A DNA stretch of 64,000 nt from Siphonodentalium dalli (Eukaryota; Mollusca; Scaphopoda; Gadilida; Siphonodentaliidae), in the NCBI GenBank assembly GCA_032622095.1, contig CP136063.1:147053379-147117378 (forward strand), in the 5' to 3' direction. The notes beneath the pieces were generated by a model. That model searched no databases. It worked only from the letters and a program-made list of their open reading frames with translations, and was not told the origin of the DNA. The translations under genes were made by a program, and so were the position numbers. Each line of letters begins with the position of its first letter. Position 1 is the stretch's first letter. Shown piece by piece: positions 1 through 11,035 of this stretch.

Positions 1-575
1 GTCTCAATTTTTTTCAAATTTACCCGATTACCTGAAAATGATCAAGTCAAGGTCAGGTCGGAGTCACAATTTAACCAGCCCATGACACTTCCCGTAGGTA
101 GCAAGTTTGAGCTCAATCGGGTCGAGTCTATAAAGGACACAAACATATATATCATTTGTGGGTACCCGTTTCAAGGTGAAGATCACCTAGGGCGGAAAAA
201 CTGACCCGATCCGCGTTCCTAGGAAGTCCCAAGTACGTAAGAATCACACAACACGCTCATGTCTGGTAACCGACGCTGACGCCCGTGTACAGAGGTAAGA
301 ATCACATTACGCACATACGCTCTTTATCAACTACACTGCGGATAGGAACGCTCTTTAACTATCAACGCGATTAACCACTGCAGTGCCGTTTTTGTGACTG
401 AGAGTGAAGAACGGGTGATCGGAGCTTCTCCAAAACGCCGCGACGACCATTCCCGTGGGTTTTTACCCTTAGATAGGAAGTTTGAGCTCAATCTGTCCAG
501 CCGTTTTGGAGTCTATAAAGGTCAAATATACACATATATTTATATATTTACGGAAGTCTCAAAATATATAGGAGA
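1..575 (-). mobile_element. Helitron-like element, 5' part, cut by window edge
   Basis: On the minus strand this element begins at 575 with TC (TCTCCTATATATTTTGAGAC), directly after the CTAG end of the next element. It runs off the left edge. Bases 322-575 almost match the 5' part of the element at 2579-3842. Bases 1-240 match, in reverse complement, the last ~600 bp of the Helitron at 31063-32879, including a shared 'TCCTAGGAACG' region and the 'TTTGAGCTCAA' segment. No coding capacity is seen; the 61-residue frame at 394-579 is a chance frame that recurs because the DNA is repeated. Confidence 0.7.
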
Positions 576-1821
576 CTAGCAGGTGGACCCGACTTCGTCC
601 GGGCTGTTTCCCCTCCGCTTTTCGGCGAATTGCGCGATTTGACATTGAATTGTCCATTTTGAAGGTCAAGGTCAGGTGTGGTCAAGATTTGACCCGTCCA
701 AAACACTGCCCGGACAAAAGTACCCGTCGAAATCCATCCGATTTTACCCGATTTGACCTTGAATTGATCATTTTGAAGGTCAAGGTCAGGTCGGGGGTCA
801 CGATTTGACCCGTCCAAAACACTTAGTGGACAAAAGTAACCCTATGTATCAATTTTCGTGGAAATTCCATCAAAATTCGCGATTTGACCTTGAATTGACC
901 CGATTTCAAGGTCAAGGTCACGTCGCATATATATGCATACGCTTATGAGACTCCCCGGTCGAAAGCATCCCCACATACCAAGTTTCAACGAAATCCCGTG
1001 ATATTCGGGCGTTTGACCTTGAAATTTTCCGATTTCAAGGTCATTTTGAAGGTCAAGATCAGGCCGGGGTGACGATTTGACCCGTCCAAAACACTCAGTG
1101 GACAAAAGTAACCCTACGTATCAAATTTCGTCGAAATCCCATCAAAATTGGCGATTTGACCTTGATATTCGGGCGGTTGACCTTGAAATGACCCGATTTC
1201 AAGGTCAATGTCACGTCGCACGGGCAAATTAATAGGTTTATGCCACTCACCGACCGAAAATACCCCACATACCAAGTTTCATCTAAATCCCGTGATATTC
1301 GGGCGTTTGACATTGAAATGACCCGATTTCAAGGTCAAGGTCACGTCGCACGGGCAAACTAATAGGCCTATGTCACTCCCCGGCCGAAAATACCCCCACA
1401 TACCAATTTTCATCGCAAGTTTCATCGACGTTGTCCGGGCTATTCAAAAACCAAATTTCAAGTCGATAACTATTCAAAAACCAAATTTCAAGTCGATAGC
1501 TCCACCCGTTACCGAGATCTCGTCTGCGCATGCGCGAAGCTGGCGTCGCACGGGCTCGGCGACCCGATAAAATTCGTATCCGGGGCAAGATACATTCACA
1601 TAGCAAATTTCAAGTCGATAGCTCCACCCGTTTCCAAGATCTCGTCTGCGCATGCGCGAAGCGGGCGGCGCACGGGCTCGCCAATACGAGAACGACGACC
1701 GCCTGGTCAAACTACACACACGTACCAAGTTTCGTCCCGATCGGTCGAGAATCGTAGATTTGTATAAATGACAGACAGACAAACAAACATACAGACAGAG
1801 ATCTTCAAAATATATATGAGA
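576..1821 (-). mobile_element. Non-autonomous Helitron-like element, type Z, copy 1
   Basis: Minus-strand element with 5' TCTCATATATATTTTGAAGA at 1821 and 3' end CTAG at 576-579. Ahead of CTAG lies a short hairpin (CCCGGAC-GAA-GTCGGG) followed by TCCACCTG, the classic Helitron 3' arrangement. Both ends abut neighbouring elements with no spacer: CTAG|TC. The 3' half is full of TTGACCTTGAA / TTCAAGGTCA motifs; the 5' half carries repeats shared with type Y and a GACA microsatellite near 1770-1800. No Rep/helicase gene is present, so it would depend on another element. Confidence 0.8.
630..1360. promoter_or_regulatory. Cluster of TCAAGGTCA / AGGTCAAGGTCA motifs
   Basis: Four AGGTCAAGGTCA occurrences (around 662, 778, 910 and 1330) and many single TTCAAGGTCA or TTGACCTTGAA motifs lie in ~730 bp, and again at 3897-4627. 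TCAAGGTCA is the known extended half-site of NR5A/ERR-type nuclear receptors, and AGGTCAAGGTCA is a DR0 of the AGGTCA half-site. Binding is an inference; the motifs may simply be the repeat's structure. Confidence 0.35.
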
Positions 1822-2578
1822 CTAGCCGATGAGCCCGACGTTGTCCGGGCTATTCAAAAACCAAATTTCAAGTCGATAGCTCTACCCAGCCCGACGTTGT
1901 CCGGGCTATTCAAAAACCAAATTTCAAGTCGATAGCTCTACCCGTTTCCGAGATCTGGTCTGCGCATGCGCGAAGCTGGCGTCGCACGGGCTCGGCGACC
2001 CGATAAAATTCGTATCCGGGGCAAGATACATTCACATAGCAAATTTCAAGTCGATAGCTCCACCCGTTTCCGAGATCTCGTCTGCGCATGCGCGAAGCGG
2101 GCGCCGCACGGGCTCACCAATACGACAAGGTCGACCGCCTGGTCAAACTACACACACGTACCAAGTTTCGTCCCGATCGGTCGAGAATCGTAGATTTTTA
2201 TAAATGACAGACATACAAACAAACAGACAGAACTCTTCAAAATATATTATAGATAGCTCCACCCGTTTCCGAGATCTCGTCTGCGCATGCGCGAAGCTGG
2301 CGTCGCACGGGCTCGGCGACCCGATAAAATTCGTATTCGGGGCAAGATACATTCACATACCAAATTTCAAGTCGATAGCTCCACCCGTTTCGGAGATCTC
2401 GTCTGCGCATGCGCGAAGCGGGCGCCGCACGGGCTCGCCAATACGACAACGACCACCGCCTGGTCAAACTACACACACGTACCAAGTTTCGTCCCGATCG
2501 GTCGAGAATCGTAGATTTGTATTAATGACAGACAAACAGACAGACAGACAGACAGAGGTCTTCAAAATATACATGAGA
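1822..2578 (-). mobile_element. Non-autonomous Helitron-like element, type Y, copy 1
   Basis: Minus strand, from TCTCATGTATATTTTGAAGA at 2578 to CTAG at 1822-1825. The hairpin GCCCGGACAACGTCGGGC (stem with one bulge) lies about 7 bases before CTAG. The body is made of ~122 bp tandem units containing CTGCGCATGCGCGAAG, and the 5' subterminal part carries (GACA)n. The stand-alone copy at 50987-51473 shows the A|TC...CTAG|T flanks expected for Helitron insertion, supporting this reading of the array. Confidence 0.82.
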
Positions 2579-3842
2579 CTAGTAGGTTAGCCCACCACTG
2601 GCGTGGTTCGTCTGAAACATGACATTTAAAAAAAAAAAATTTAATTAATTAATTATTTAAATTTTAGTTTTTTTCAATGAGTTGTGAGTTAAAGGTACTC
2701 AATCCGTAAAGAGGGTCCCCATCTCAACAGATTCCAACAACAACAATCCGATCAGAGGGTCATATATTACTATTTCTTTGGCTTTGGGGGGGGGGGTAAA
2801 AAATATTTGATTCGAGTCGAGGAACCCATCAAACAAAGCTCAGAGTTATTAGATATTGATTTTTGAAATTTGTTAATTTCTCGAGATGAGTACTAATAAT
2901 TGCCGTCAATTTTGAAACCTGCTCGAGATGATTACACCAAAACTCTATTCAAACAGACAAGGATGGATAACTCTAAAATCAAGTGGTAATACTCACGCAA
3001 TTTTGACTACGTACTGGGCCAGAAAGAATTCCCGATAATGAAAAATAATAGATTTCTAAAATCGATATCTAACAAATCTGAGCTTTGATGGGTGACTTCC
3101 TCGACTCGAATCAAATATTTTTGACCCCCGAAGCCATTGAAATAGTAATTGAGATGAGTTTTATCGGATTGAGTACCTTTAATTCTATTTTTTTTCAATG
3201 AGTTAATTTTTTATGGTACCCGTACCTAAAAGAGGTATGATTTACCCGATGAAAATCTCCCCCATTCATAGGAACGACAGAAATAAGATGTTGGTACCCG
3301 TCCTAAAAGAGGTATTATTTACCCGATGAAAATCTCCCCCATTCCTAGGAACGACAGACATATATAAGATGTTGGCAGTCTGAGTATGGTAGCCGTCCCT
3401 AAAAGAGGTATGATTTACCCGATGAAAATCTCCCCCATTCCTAGGAACGACAGACATAAGATGTTGGCAGTCTGACTTCCAATTAATCTCTCCGCATAAT
3501 ATAACGTAAACATAAGCCGAAATGCGATATGCGAAAGCGGAAGGGAATAAAGAGCGTTAACCAGTTAACGAACCCAAATATGGAAGATCTTTATCAACAA
3601 CACTGCGGATAGGAACGCTCTTTAACTATCAACGCGATTAACCACTGCAGTGCCGTTTTTGTGACTGAGAGTGAAGAACGGGTGATCGGAGCTTCTCCAA
3701 AACGCCGCGACGACCATTCCCGTAGGTTTTTACCCTTAGATAGGAAGTTTGAGCTCAATCTGTCCAGCCGTTTTGGAGTCTATAAAGGTCAAATATACAC
3801 ATATATTTATATATTTACGGAAGTCTCAAAATATATAGGAGA
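2579..3842 (-). mobile_element. Non-autonomous Helitron-like element, type X, copy 1
   Basis: Minus strand, 5' end at 3842 (TCTCCTATATATTTTG) and 3' CTAG at 2579-2582, preceded by hairpin ACCAC-GCCA-GTGGT and GGGCTAACCTA. The same 3' end (GCTAACCTGCTAG) terminates the independent plus-strand Helitron at 32879. The body holds a nested TTAA-flanked foldback MITE (2689-3182) and three short direct repeats of 'CCCGATGAAAATCTCCCCCATT' type between 3240 and 3460. No transposase gene. Confidence 0.8.
2689..3182. mobile_element. TTAA-flanked foldback MITE, copy 1
   Basis: A ~486 bp element bounded by TTAA on both sides (2689-2692 and 3179-3182). The outer ends are perfect inverted repeats (TTAAAGGTACTCAATCCG). 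The inverted arms continue inward for roughly 150-190 bp (for example TTTGATTCGAGTCGAGG at left and its complement at right), so the whole element can fold back. TTAA target duplication is typical of piggyBac-like and some Kolobok-like elements. The same element recurs at 6078-6570 and 22586-23063. Confidence 0.85.
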
Positions 3843-5088
3843 CTAGCAGGTGGACCCGACTTCGTCCGGGCTGTTTCCCCTCCGCTTTTCGGCGAATTGC
3901 GCGATTTGACATTGAATTGTCCATTTTGAAGGTCAAGGTCAGGTGTGGTCAAGATTTGACCCGTCCAAAACACTGCCCGGACAAAAGTACCCGTCGAAAT
4001 CCATCCGATTTTACCCGATTTGACCTTGAATTGATCATTTTGAAGGTCAAGGTCAAGTCGGGGGTCACGATTTGACCCGTCCAAAACACTTAGTGGACAA
4101 AAGTAACCCTATGTATCAATTTTCGTGGAAATTCCATCAAAATTCGCGATTTGACCTTGAATTGACCCGATTTCAAGGTCAAGGTCACGTCGCATATATA
4201 TGCATACGCTTATGAGACTCCCCGGTCGAAAGCATCCCCACATACCAAGTTTCAACGAAATCCCGTGATATTCGGGCGTTTGACCTTGAAATTTTCCGAT
4301 TTCAAGGTCATTTTGAAGGTCAAGATCAGGCCGGGGTGACGATTTGACCCGTCCAAAACACTCAGTGGACAAAAGTAACCCTACGTATCAAATTTCGTCG
4401 AAATCCCATCAAAATTGGCGATTTGACCTTGATATTCGGGCGGTTGACCTTGAAATGACCCGATTTCAAGGTCAATGTCACGTCGCACGGGCAAATTAAT
4501 AGGTTTATGCCACTCACCGACCGAAAATACCCCACATACCAAGTTTCATCTAAATCCCGTGATATTCGGGCGTTTGACATTGAAATGACCCGATTTCAAG
4601 GTCAAGGTCACGTCGCACGGGCAAACTAATAGGCCTATGTCACTCCCCGGCCGAAAATACCCCCACATACCAATTTTCATCGCAAGTTTCATCGACGTTG
4701 TCCGGGCTATTCAAAAACCAAATTTCAAGTCGATAACTATTCAAAAACCAAATTTCAAGTCGATAGCTCCACCCGTTACCGAGATCTCGTCTGCGCATGC
4801 GCGAAGCTGGCGTCGCACGGGCTCGGCGACCCGATAAAATTCGTATCCGGGGCAAGATACATTCACATAGCAAATTTCAAGTCGATAGCTCCACCCGTTT
4901 CCAAGATCTCGTCTGCGCATGCGCGAAGCGGGCGGCGCACGGGCTCGCCAATACGAGAACGACGACCGCCTGGTCAAACTACACACACGTACCAAGTTTC
5001 GTCCCGATCGGTCGAGAATCGTAGATTTGTATAAATGACAGACAGACAAACAAACATACAGACAGAGATCTTCAAAATATATATGAGA
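3843..5088 (-). mobile_element. Non-autonomous Helitron-like element, type Z, copy 2
   Basis: Near-identical second copy of 576-1821 (same 1246 bp length, displaced by 3267 bp; for example one A/G difference near 4053). Ends CTAG at 3843-3846 and TC at 5088 abut neighbours directly. Confidence 0.8.
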
Positions 5089-5967
5089 CTAGCCGATGAG
5101 CCCGACGTTGTCCGGGCTATTCAAAAACCAAATTTCAAGTCGATAGCTCTACCCAGCCCGACGTTGTCCGGGCTATTCAAAAACCAAATTTCAAGTCGAT
5201 AGCTCTACCCGTTTCCGAGATCTGGTCTGCGCATGCGCGAAGCTGGCGTCGCACGGGCTCGGCGACCCGATAAAATTCGTATCCGGGGCAAGATACATTC
5301 ACTTAGCAAATTTCAAGTCGATAGCTCCACCCGTTTCCGAGATCTGGTCTGCGTATGCGCGAAGCTTGCGTCGCATGGGCTCGGCGACCCGATAAAATTC
5401 GTATCCGGGGCAAGATACATTCACATAGCAAATTTCAAGTCGATAGCTCCACCCGTTTCCGAGATCTCGTCTGCGCATGCGCGAAGCGGGCGCCGCACGG
5501 GCTCACCAATACGACAAGGTCGACCGCCTGGTCAAACTACACACACGTACCAAGTTTCGTCCCGATCGGTCGAGAATCGTAGATTTTTATAAATGACAGA
5601 CATACAAACAAACAGACAGAACTCTTCAAAATATATTATAGATAGCTCCACCCGTTTCCGAGATCTCGTCTGCGCATGCGCGAAGCTGGCGTCGCACTGG
5701 CTCGGCGACCCGATAAAATTCGTATTCGGGGCAAGATACATTCACATACCAAATTTCAAGTCGATAGCTCCACCCGTTTCGGAGATCTCGTCTGCGCATG
5801 CGCGAAGCGGGCGCCGCACGGGCTCGCCAATACGACAACGACCACCGCCTGGTCAAACTACACACACGTACCAAGTTTCGTCCCGATCGGTCGAGAATCG
5901 TAGATTTGTATTAATGACAGACAAACAGACAGACAGACAGACAGAGGTCTTCAAAATATACATGAGA
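5089..5967 (-). mobile_element. Non-autonomous Helitron-like element, type Y, copy 2 (one extra 122 bp unit)
   Basis: Second copy of 1822-2578, longer by exactly one ~122 bp internal unit (879 against 757 bp). The extra unit lies around 5320-5441 and has its own variants (GCGTATGCGCGAAGCTTGCG), so it is an older unit of the family lost from copy 1 or duplicated and then diverged. Ends are CTAG at 5089-5092 and TC at 5967. Confidence 0.8.
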
Positions 5968-7161
5968 CTAGTAGGTTAGCCCACCACTGGCGTGGTTCGT
6001 CTGAAACATGACATTTAAAAAAAAAAAATTTAATTAATTAATTATTTAAATTTTAGTTTTTTTCAATGAGTTGTGAGTTAAAGGTACTCAATCCGTAAAG
6101 AGGGTCCCCATCTCAACAGATTCCAACAACAACAATCCGATCAGAGGGTCATATATTACTATTTCTTTGGCTTTGGGGGGGGGGTAAAAAATATTTGATT
6201 CGAGTCGAGGAACCCATCAAACAAAGCTCAGAGTTATTAGATATTGATTTTTGAAATTTGTTAATTTCTCGAGATGAGTACTAATAATTGCCGTCAATTT
6301 TGAAACCTGCTCGAGATGATTACACCAAAACTCTATTCAAACAGACAAGGATGGATAACTCTAAAATCAAGTGGTAATACTCACGCAATTTTGACTACGT
6401 ACTGGGCCAGAAAGAATTCCCGATAATGAAAAATAATAGATTTCTAAAATCGATATCTAACAAATCTGAGCTTTGATGGGTGACTTCCTCGACTCGAATC
6501 AAATATTTTTGACCCCCGAAGCCATTGAAATAGTAATTGAGATGAGTTTTATCGGATTGAGTACCTTTAATTCTATTTTTTTTCAATAGGAACGACAGAA
6601 ATAAGATGTTGGTACCCGTCCTAAAAGAGGTATTATTTACCCGATGAAAATCTCCCCCATTCCTAGGAACGACAGACATATATAAGATGTTGGCAGTCTG
6701 AGTATGGTAGCCGTCCCTAAAAGAGGTATGATTTACCCGATGAAAATCTCCCCCATTCCTAGGAACGACAGACATAAGATGTTGGCAGTCTGACTTCCAA
6801 TAAATCTCTCCGCATAATATAACGTAAACAAAAGCCGTAATGCGATATGCGAAAGCGGAAGGGAATAAAGAGCGTTAACCAGTTAACGAACCCAAATATG
6901 GAAGATCTTTATCAACAACACTGCGGATAGGAACGCTCTTTAACTATCAACGCGATTAACCCCCGCAGTGCCGTTTTTGTGACTGAGAGTGAAGAACGGG
7001 TGGTCGGAGCTTCTCCAAAACACCGCGACGACCATTCCCGTGGATTTTTTACCCTTAGATAGGAAGTTTGAGCTCAATCTGTCCAGCCGTTTTGGAGTCT
7101 ATAAAGGACAAATATACACATATATTTATATATTTACGGAAGTCTCAAAATATATAGGCGA
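5968..7161 (-). mobile_element. Non-autonomous Helitron-like element, type X, copy 2; 5' end of the array
   Basis: Second copy of 2579-3842 with a 70 bp internal deletion between 'TTTTTTTTCAAT' and 'AGGAACGACAG' near 6588. Its 5' end (TCGCCTATATATTTTG, 7161) is preceded on the minus strand by A at 7162, the expected host base for Helitron insertion, so this is the outer 5' edge of the array. Its 5' 255 bp differ at several positions from copy 1 and from 322-575, which are closer to each other. Confidence 0.78.
6078..6570. mobile_element. TTAA-flanked foldback MITE, copy 2
   Basis: Same MITE as 2689-3182, carried along inside the duplicated type X element. It has one G fewer in the poly-G run near 6176-6185. 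TTAA at both ends and the same inverted termini. Confidence 0.85.
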
Positions 7162-7194
7162 TTAGATTGATTTGATGAAACTTTCCACAATTGA

Positions 7195-7710
7195 TTTGTG
7201 GTACCAAAGACATCAAGTGCGCTAATTACTGTGCTGTGAGGTGAGCACAAATTGAATGGAAGGAGGGCACTTTTCAAAAGTTGCAAAAACACAGGTAGAG
7301 TGATCACAGACATTCAGTTGTGCCTTGGTCCCCACTTCTCGCACAGGCTTGAAACATCCTTATATGTTGGTACCTCAATGGCCTACATGGTGGGAAACAT
7401 GGTTTGCTGAAAAATGGCTTCAAAGAGACTGATTTCAATAACTCTGTGTTGCGCACAGCGTGAAACGTCAAGGTGTCATTCCAAAAGGAATGTTGTTAGA
7501 CTAAATGGCCTGGACATGCAGCAGGAACATCGTGTCCCGAAGATGACACGTATGTTATACATTTACAGCCAGTAACACCTTGTGTGAACAATGGAACAAT
7601 GGAGTGACTGTCCACTCTACGTCAGTGTTTTGCAACTTTTGAAAAGCACCCCTCTTCCATTCAATTCATGCTTGCTCAGCCGCCCATAATATAACTCACA
7701 GGACGGTGCC
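7195..7710. mobile_element. Foldback MITE-like repeat
   Basis: Inverted arms: AATTGAATGGAAGGAGGGCA...CTTTTCAAAAGTTGCAAAA at 7250-7292 is mirrored at 7628-7670. The ~330 bp between the arms has no gene. Exact ends and target duplication were not resolved. Confidence 0.5.
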
Positions 7711-7805
7711 TCACACAGGTTGTGTATCAGATACCACTGAACAGGTCAAGTTTCATCAAAATCCATCCAATATCTCATAAAATATTACCGAATTATATAT
7801 TTGGG

Positions 7806-8800
7806 GGGACTATCTTTTTTTTTAGGTGTTTATTAACAGAATCAAATGCTTTTCGAAAATCTATGAATGCAGTATACAAAGGCTTTCCATCTCTTTTATA
7901 TCGGTTTATTATGGTTTTGAGTATAAATGCACTATCAATTGTACTGTTGTGCTTCATGAATCCGAACTGATTTTCACTTATATTATTGTTTTCAAGATTA
8001 TTTTAAAGCCTTGTGTTTATCACCTTATTGAACAGCTTTCCTAATGAATTGCTCAATGCAATAGCTCTGTAGTTGTTAGGATCTTTTCTACCCCCCCCCC
8101 TTTGTGTATTGGTTTCAACAAAGATTCGCTCCAACCAGTTGGGTAATGAGAGGATTCATATACTATGTTAAAAGTCGCGTTATATCGTCAATAATTATCG
8201 GCACTACCGCTTTCAGAAGTTCGTTTCGAATCTTATCTGGTCCTGGAGACTTATTATTTTTCATCTTACCGAGTGCTTCGAGAACCTCATGCTTTGTTAT
8301 TTCATCATTGTTAATTTCATGCTTGATATCAAGGCATTTACTATTTGGTACATGTATGACATGTGATGTCTCATCCACGTCTTTGCAATACAAGTCATTG
8401 GAAAATGATACCGCGGAGTCAGGATCTAATTCATCCGTATTTTGTTTCTTGCTTTTCCTAACCTTTTGTAACATATTCGCTATATAGGATCAGAATTCTC
8501 TATCACATTGAGCTTATCTTCCATACTGTTGTTAAATAACCTCAGTTTATATTTTAATTCCCGCTTGTAAATGTTCTTTGCTGTATGAAATTTATTTATG
8601 AGCGATTTGTCAAATGGATATGGTTTAATATTTTTTGAAATATGCAGCATATTTAATTTTAGATGGCGACACCTTTCATCAAACCACGGGCGTTTATTTT
8701 TTGTTTTTAATCCCAAATTTCTTACCTATGTGGATGCTTGCTCATTTACTAATTGCATAATTGTTGCATTTGTCTTCCAATATGTTGAATTTTCGGGTGG
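7806..8800 (-). pseudogene. Non-LTR retrotransposon (LINE) reverse transcriptase fragment
   Basis: Read 5'-3' on the minus strand. From about 8800 to 8480 there is the linker after the endonuclease, with the conserved 'RPWFDERCRHLK' stretch; one stop breaks it near 8745. A frame change near 8475-8480 leads into 8474-8163, which has 'KNNKSPGPDKIRNELLK', a hallmark just ahead of the reverse transcriptase domain. After another frame disturbance in a C run near 8091-8100 come 'NNYRAIALSN', 'NQFGFMKHNST' and 'AFIDFRKAFDSVN', the last containing the first catalytic aspartate region (motif A). The sequence stops at a poly-T/A tract near 7811-7822, before motif C (YxDD), so both the catalytic core and the endonuclease are incomplete. 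Several frame breaks make it a dead copy. The clade (CR1/RTE/Jockey-like) cannot be set from this piece. Confidence 0.85.
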
Positions 8801-9088
8801 AATATAAATGGAAATGAAAATAACTTTAGATTTCATGTTGAAAATATGTATGTGGTAGGCAAAATTTGCCTATCAGCCAGTATTTGAAAAAAAATCTTCA
8901 TATTTACCTGTATTAACCATTTTACAACAATATAGCGTAGCTAGGGGGGCTGAACTCTATTTTGCAGCTTGAGTTTGCACTCTCATCGGCCATTTACCAT
9001 ATATGCAAAGATTAGTCTATGGTGGTAATCACCAACCTCGAAACCATGTAATTGCCCACCGTGCGTAGATGGAGTAATTAGGTCCAAA

Positions 9089-9523
9089 TCAATCTAGAAT
9101 ATTAAGCAATGAATTATTGCATGGCCGCATATTCCAACTACTCATCAGTTTTTCCCCTCGGCTTCTTGATGACAATCCATGATTGTCTATTACCATATGT
9201 ACTAATAAGTTTATTTCGACGGCCGGATGTATATACAACTTCGTTTTTTTTGGTCTGCAAACTGCCATTAGGTCAGCAAATGGTTCTCCCTCGTCGACAG
9301 TATTCTGGCACGTCAATGAATCTTCTTTTTCTTTTTGTTTGTTTGTTTGTTTGTTTTGCGTTTTATATCGTGAATAATTAATATCTAGCTGTGTCCATTG
9401 GTAGTTTTTCTTGCCACTAGTTTTAGCATGTCTCCGAAGATTCTGTACGTTTTCGAACAATGTACCACGATCATCGCATCGCATCATGTTGATATTATCT
9501 GCGCTGTTCACTTCTTCACACAC
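9089..9523 (-). other. Unrecognised 144-codon open frame
   Basis: A minus-strand frame with start codon, containing a Lys/Gln/Asn-rich run translated from a (GTTT)n microsatellite at 9337-9356. The rest (for example 'VDEGEPFADLMAVCRPKKTK') is not low complexity and could be a decayed transposon or host exon. No splice sites, neighbours or family resemblance support it as a gene. The surrounding 8800-9090 and 9525-9748 hold nothing else recognisable. Confidence 0.2.
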
Positions 9524-9748
9524 GTAAACTTGTTTACCCTCTCCCTCCTATATATAGCTGACGGTCAAGGTTGGTGTGTATTTGGGCTGCGGTATCATCA
9601 TTATATATAATCATATTTATTTCACATGATTAAAAAATGTTGGTTATCAAACGGTCGTCTTCTGTTGTAAGGTCAATGAGTATATAACTGTGTGATTTTT
9701 CTGTAGCATCATCAATCATCCGTGCGACGTAATAAATGTTTGTGCATG

Positions 9749-9896
9749 CACAGGGGCCTGTAACGCGCCCCGCTGCCCGCCCTTCAGACTGCCCATGTAT
9801 AGGTCCTATATGATAGCATTTAACGTAAAGCAGGCGCGTATATAATTTGGCGTATATATAGGGGCAGTGTAAAGGGGGCAGGCAGCGGAACGCGTT
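9749..9896. mobile_element. Palindromic MITE, copy 1 (CACAGGGGCC family)
   Basis: Starts CACAGGGGCCTGTAACGCG and ends in a reverse-complement GCAGGCAGCGGAACGCGTTA, with inner arms such as GGCGCGTATATA. It is a diverged relative of 29167-29382. Flanks GTGCATG on both sides may be the target duplication. Confidence 0.65.
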
Positions 9897-9999
9897 AGTG
9901 CATGGAATATATTTGTCTAACCTAACGTCAGAATGATTTGCTTGTCCATATAGGATTTTAAAATAGAATCAGGTATAAAGTCGGGCAGCTAGGTACACC

Positions 10000-11035
10000 C
10001 CCTATGGACCCCCACAGGATTCCTCCGGACCGATTTTTTTATGTACCCGGACACCTCTAGAGTAGAATTCCGGATGTTAACAAGAAATCAACCTGGCCGC
10101 ATATGACGTAATCCAAGATGGCGCCCATGAGGGTCGGAAAATTTCGCGATTTTACCCTATGTCTATTGATATGACGATTGTGGAAAAACTAATTGAGATA
10201 TGACATTGCAATGAATTGCATTTTGTTCCTTGTATATTTCTACGTTAACTGATATAATATTTGTAAATAAAAATCCAAGATGGCCGCCAGAATATGGCTC
10301 AGAATTTGAAAAATTCGATTTTTTTCCAACAATTTTTTTCAGAAAAAAACACAAAACAAATCAAAATATGTCACAAATATTTGAACTTTATGACGTTTAT
10401 ATGACCGCAAGTAATCCTTCAATATCACCTGACAAAAAGATCTGCAATCGACAACTCAGGGAGAAAACAAAATGGCCGCCAGTGCGATCACCCGCAACAG
10501 TCGGTACATTTCGCGATATTACTCTATGTCTATATAGTTATATGAAGATTGTGGCTAAACCATTCGCTGTATTTCATTGGAATCAGATGTGGTGCATTCC
10601 TCGTACTTTTCTGCGTATTTTGGTGTCAATTATGCAAGTAAAGACCCAAAATGGCCGCTATGATATGCCTAATTTAGAGAACATGCCTGTTTTTTACGTA
10701 TTGTTTTTATAATTATATATACATGTAGTCAGGTAGCGTGGTTCACCTGATATGGAACCCGAAAATTCTCAGGACTTATTTTTGTATGTACCTGGACACA
10801 ACTAAAGTAGAACTTTGAATGATAACAAGAAATCGTCTTCACCGCACATTATTTAATCCAAAAACGGCCACAAGAAGGTGCCACAAGAGGGTGAGCAATT
10901 TTCACAAATTACCCCTAAGTCTATAGTTACATTGTATATGACTATTGGGAAAACGCTATTTGAGACATGAAATTGAGGTAAATTGCGTTTTGTTCCTTAT
11001 ACCATTCCACGTATTGTATTATCTGTGTTCGGTTA
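10000..11035. repeat. Subterminal direct repeats with CAAGATGGCCGCC-type boxes
   Basis: Three related units of ~300-400 bp (about 10020-10350, 10440-10700, 10740-11035). Each has a 'ggacac...AGTAGAA...ATAACAAGAAATC' block, an (A)AAATGGCCGCC-type box, a 'TTTCGCGATATTAC...CTATGTCTAT' block and a 'GAATTGCATTTTGTTCCT' block. The last unit forms the outer edge of the inverted repeat described below; a single inverted unit closes the other side (16110-16268). Confidence 0.6.

Larger units (their letters stand above)
576..7161 (-). repeat. 3.3 kb composite tandem duplication (X-Y-Z twice)
   Basis: The order X-Y-Z occurs at 7161-3843 (3319 bp) and again at 3842-576 (3267 bp), nearly identical apart from one 122 bp unit gained, 70 bp lost and a few substitutions. 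Similarity continues into 322-575, so the period can also be drawn as 322-3588 / 3589-6906. The high identity indicates a recent duplication, by rolling-circle read-through or unequal exchange. Confidence 0.85.

Noticed and set aside
394-2590. Many 60-128 codon frames in the Helitron array, some in near-identical pairs
   Set aside because: They repeat only because the DNA is repeated; frames overlap on both strands over 122 bp units, composition is repeat-like, and no domain is visible.
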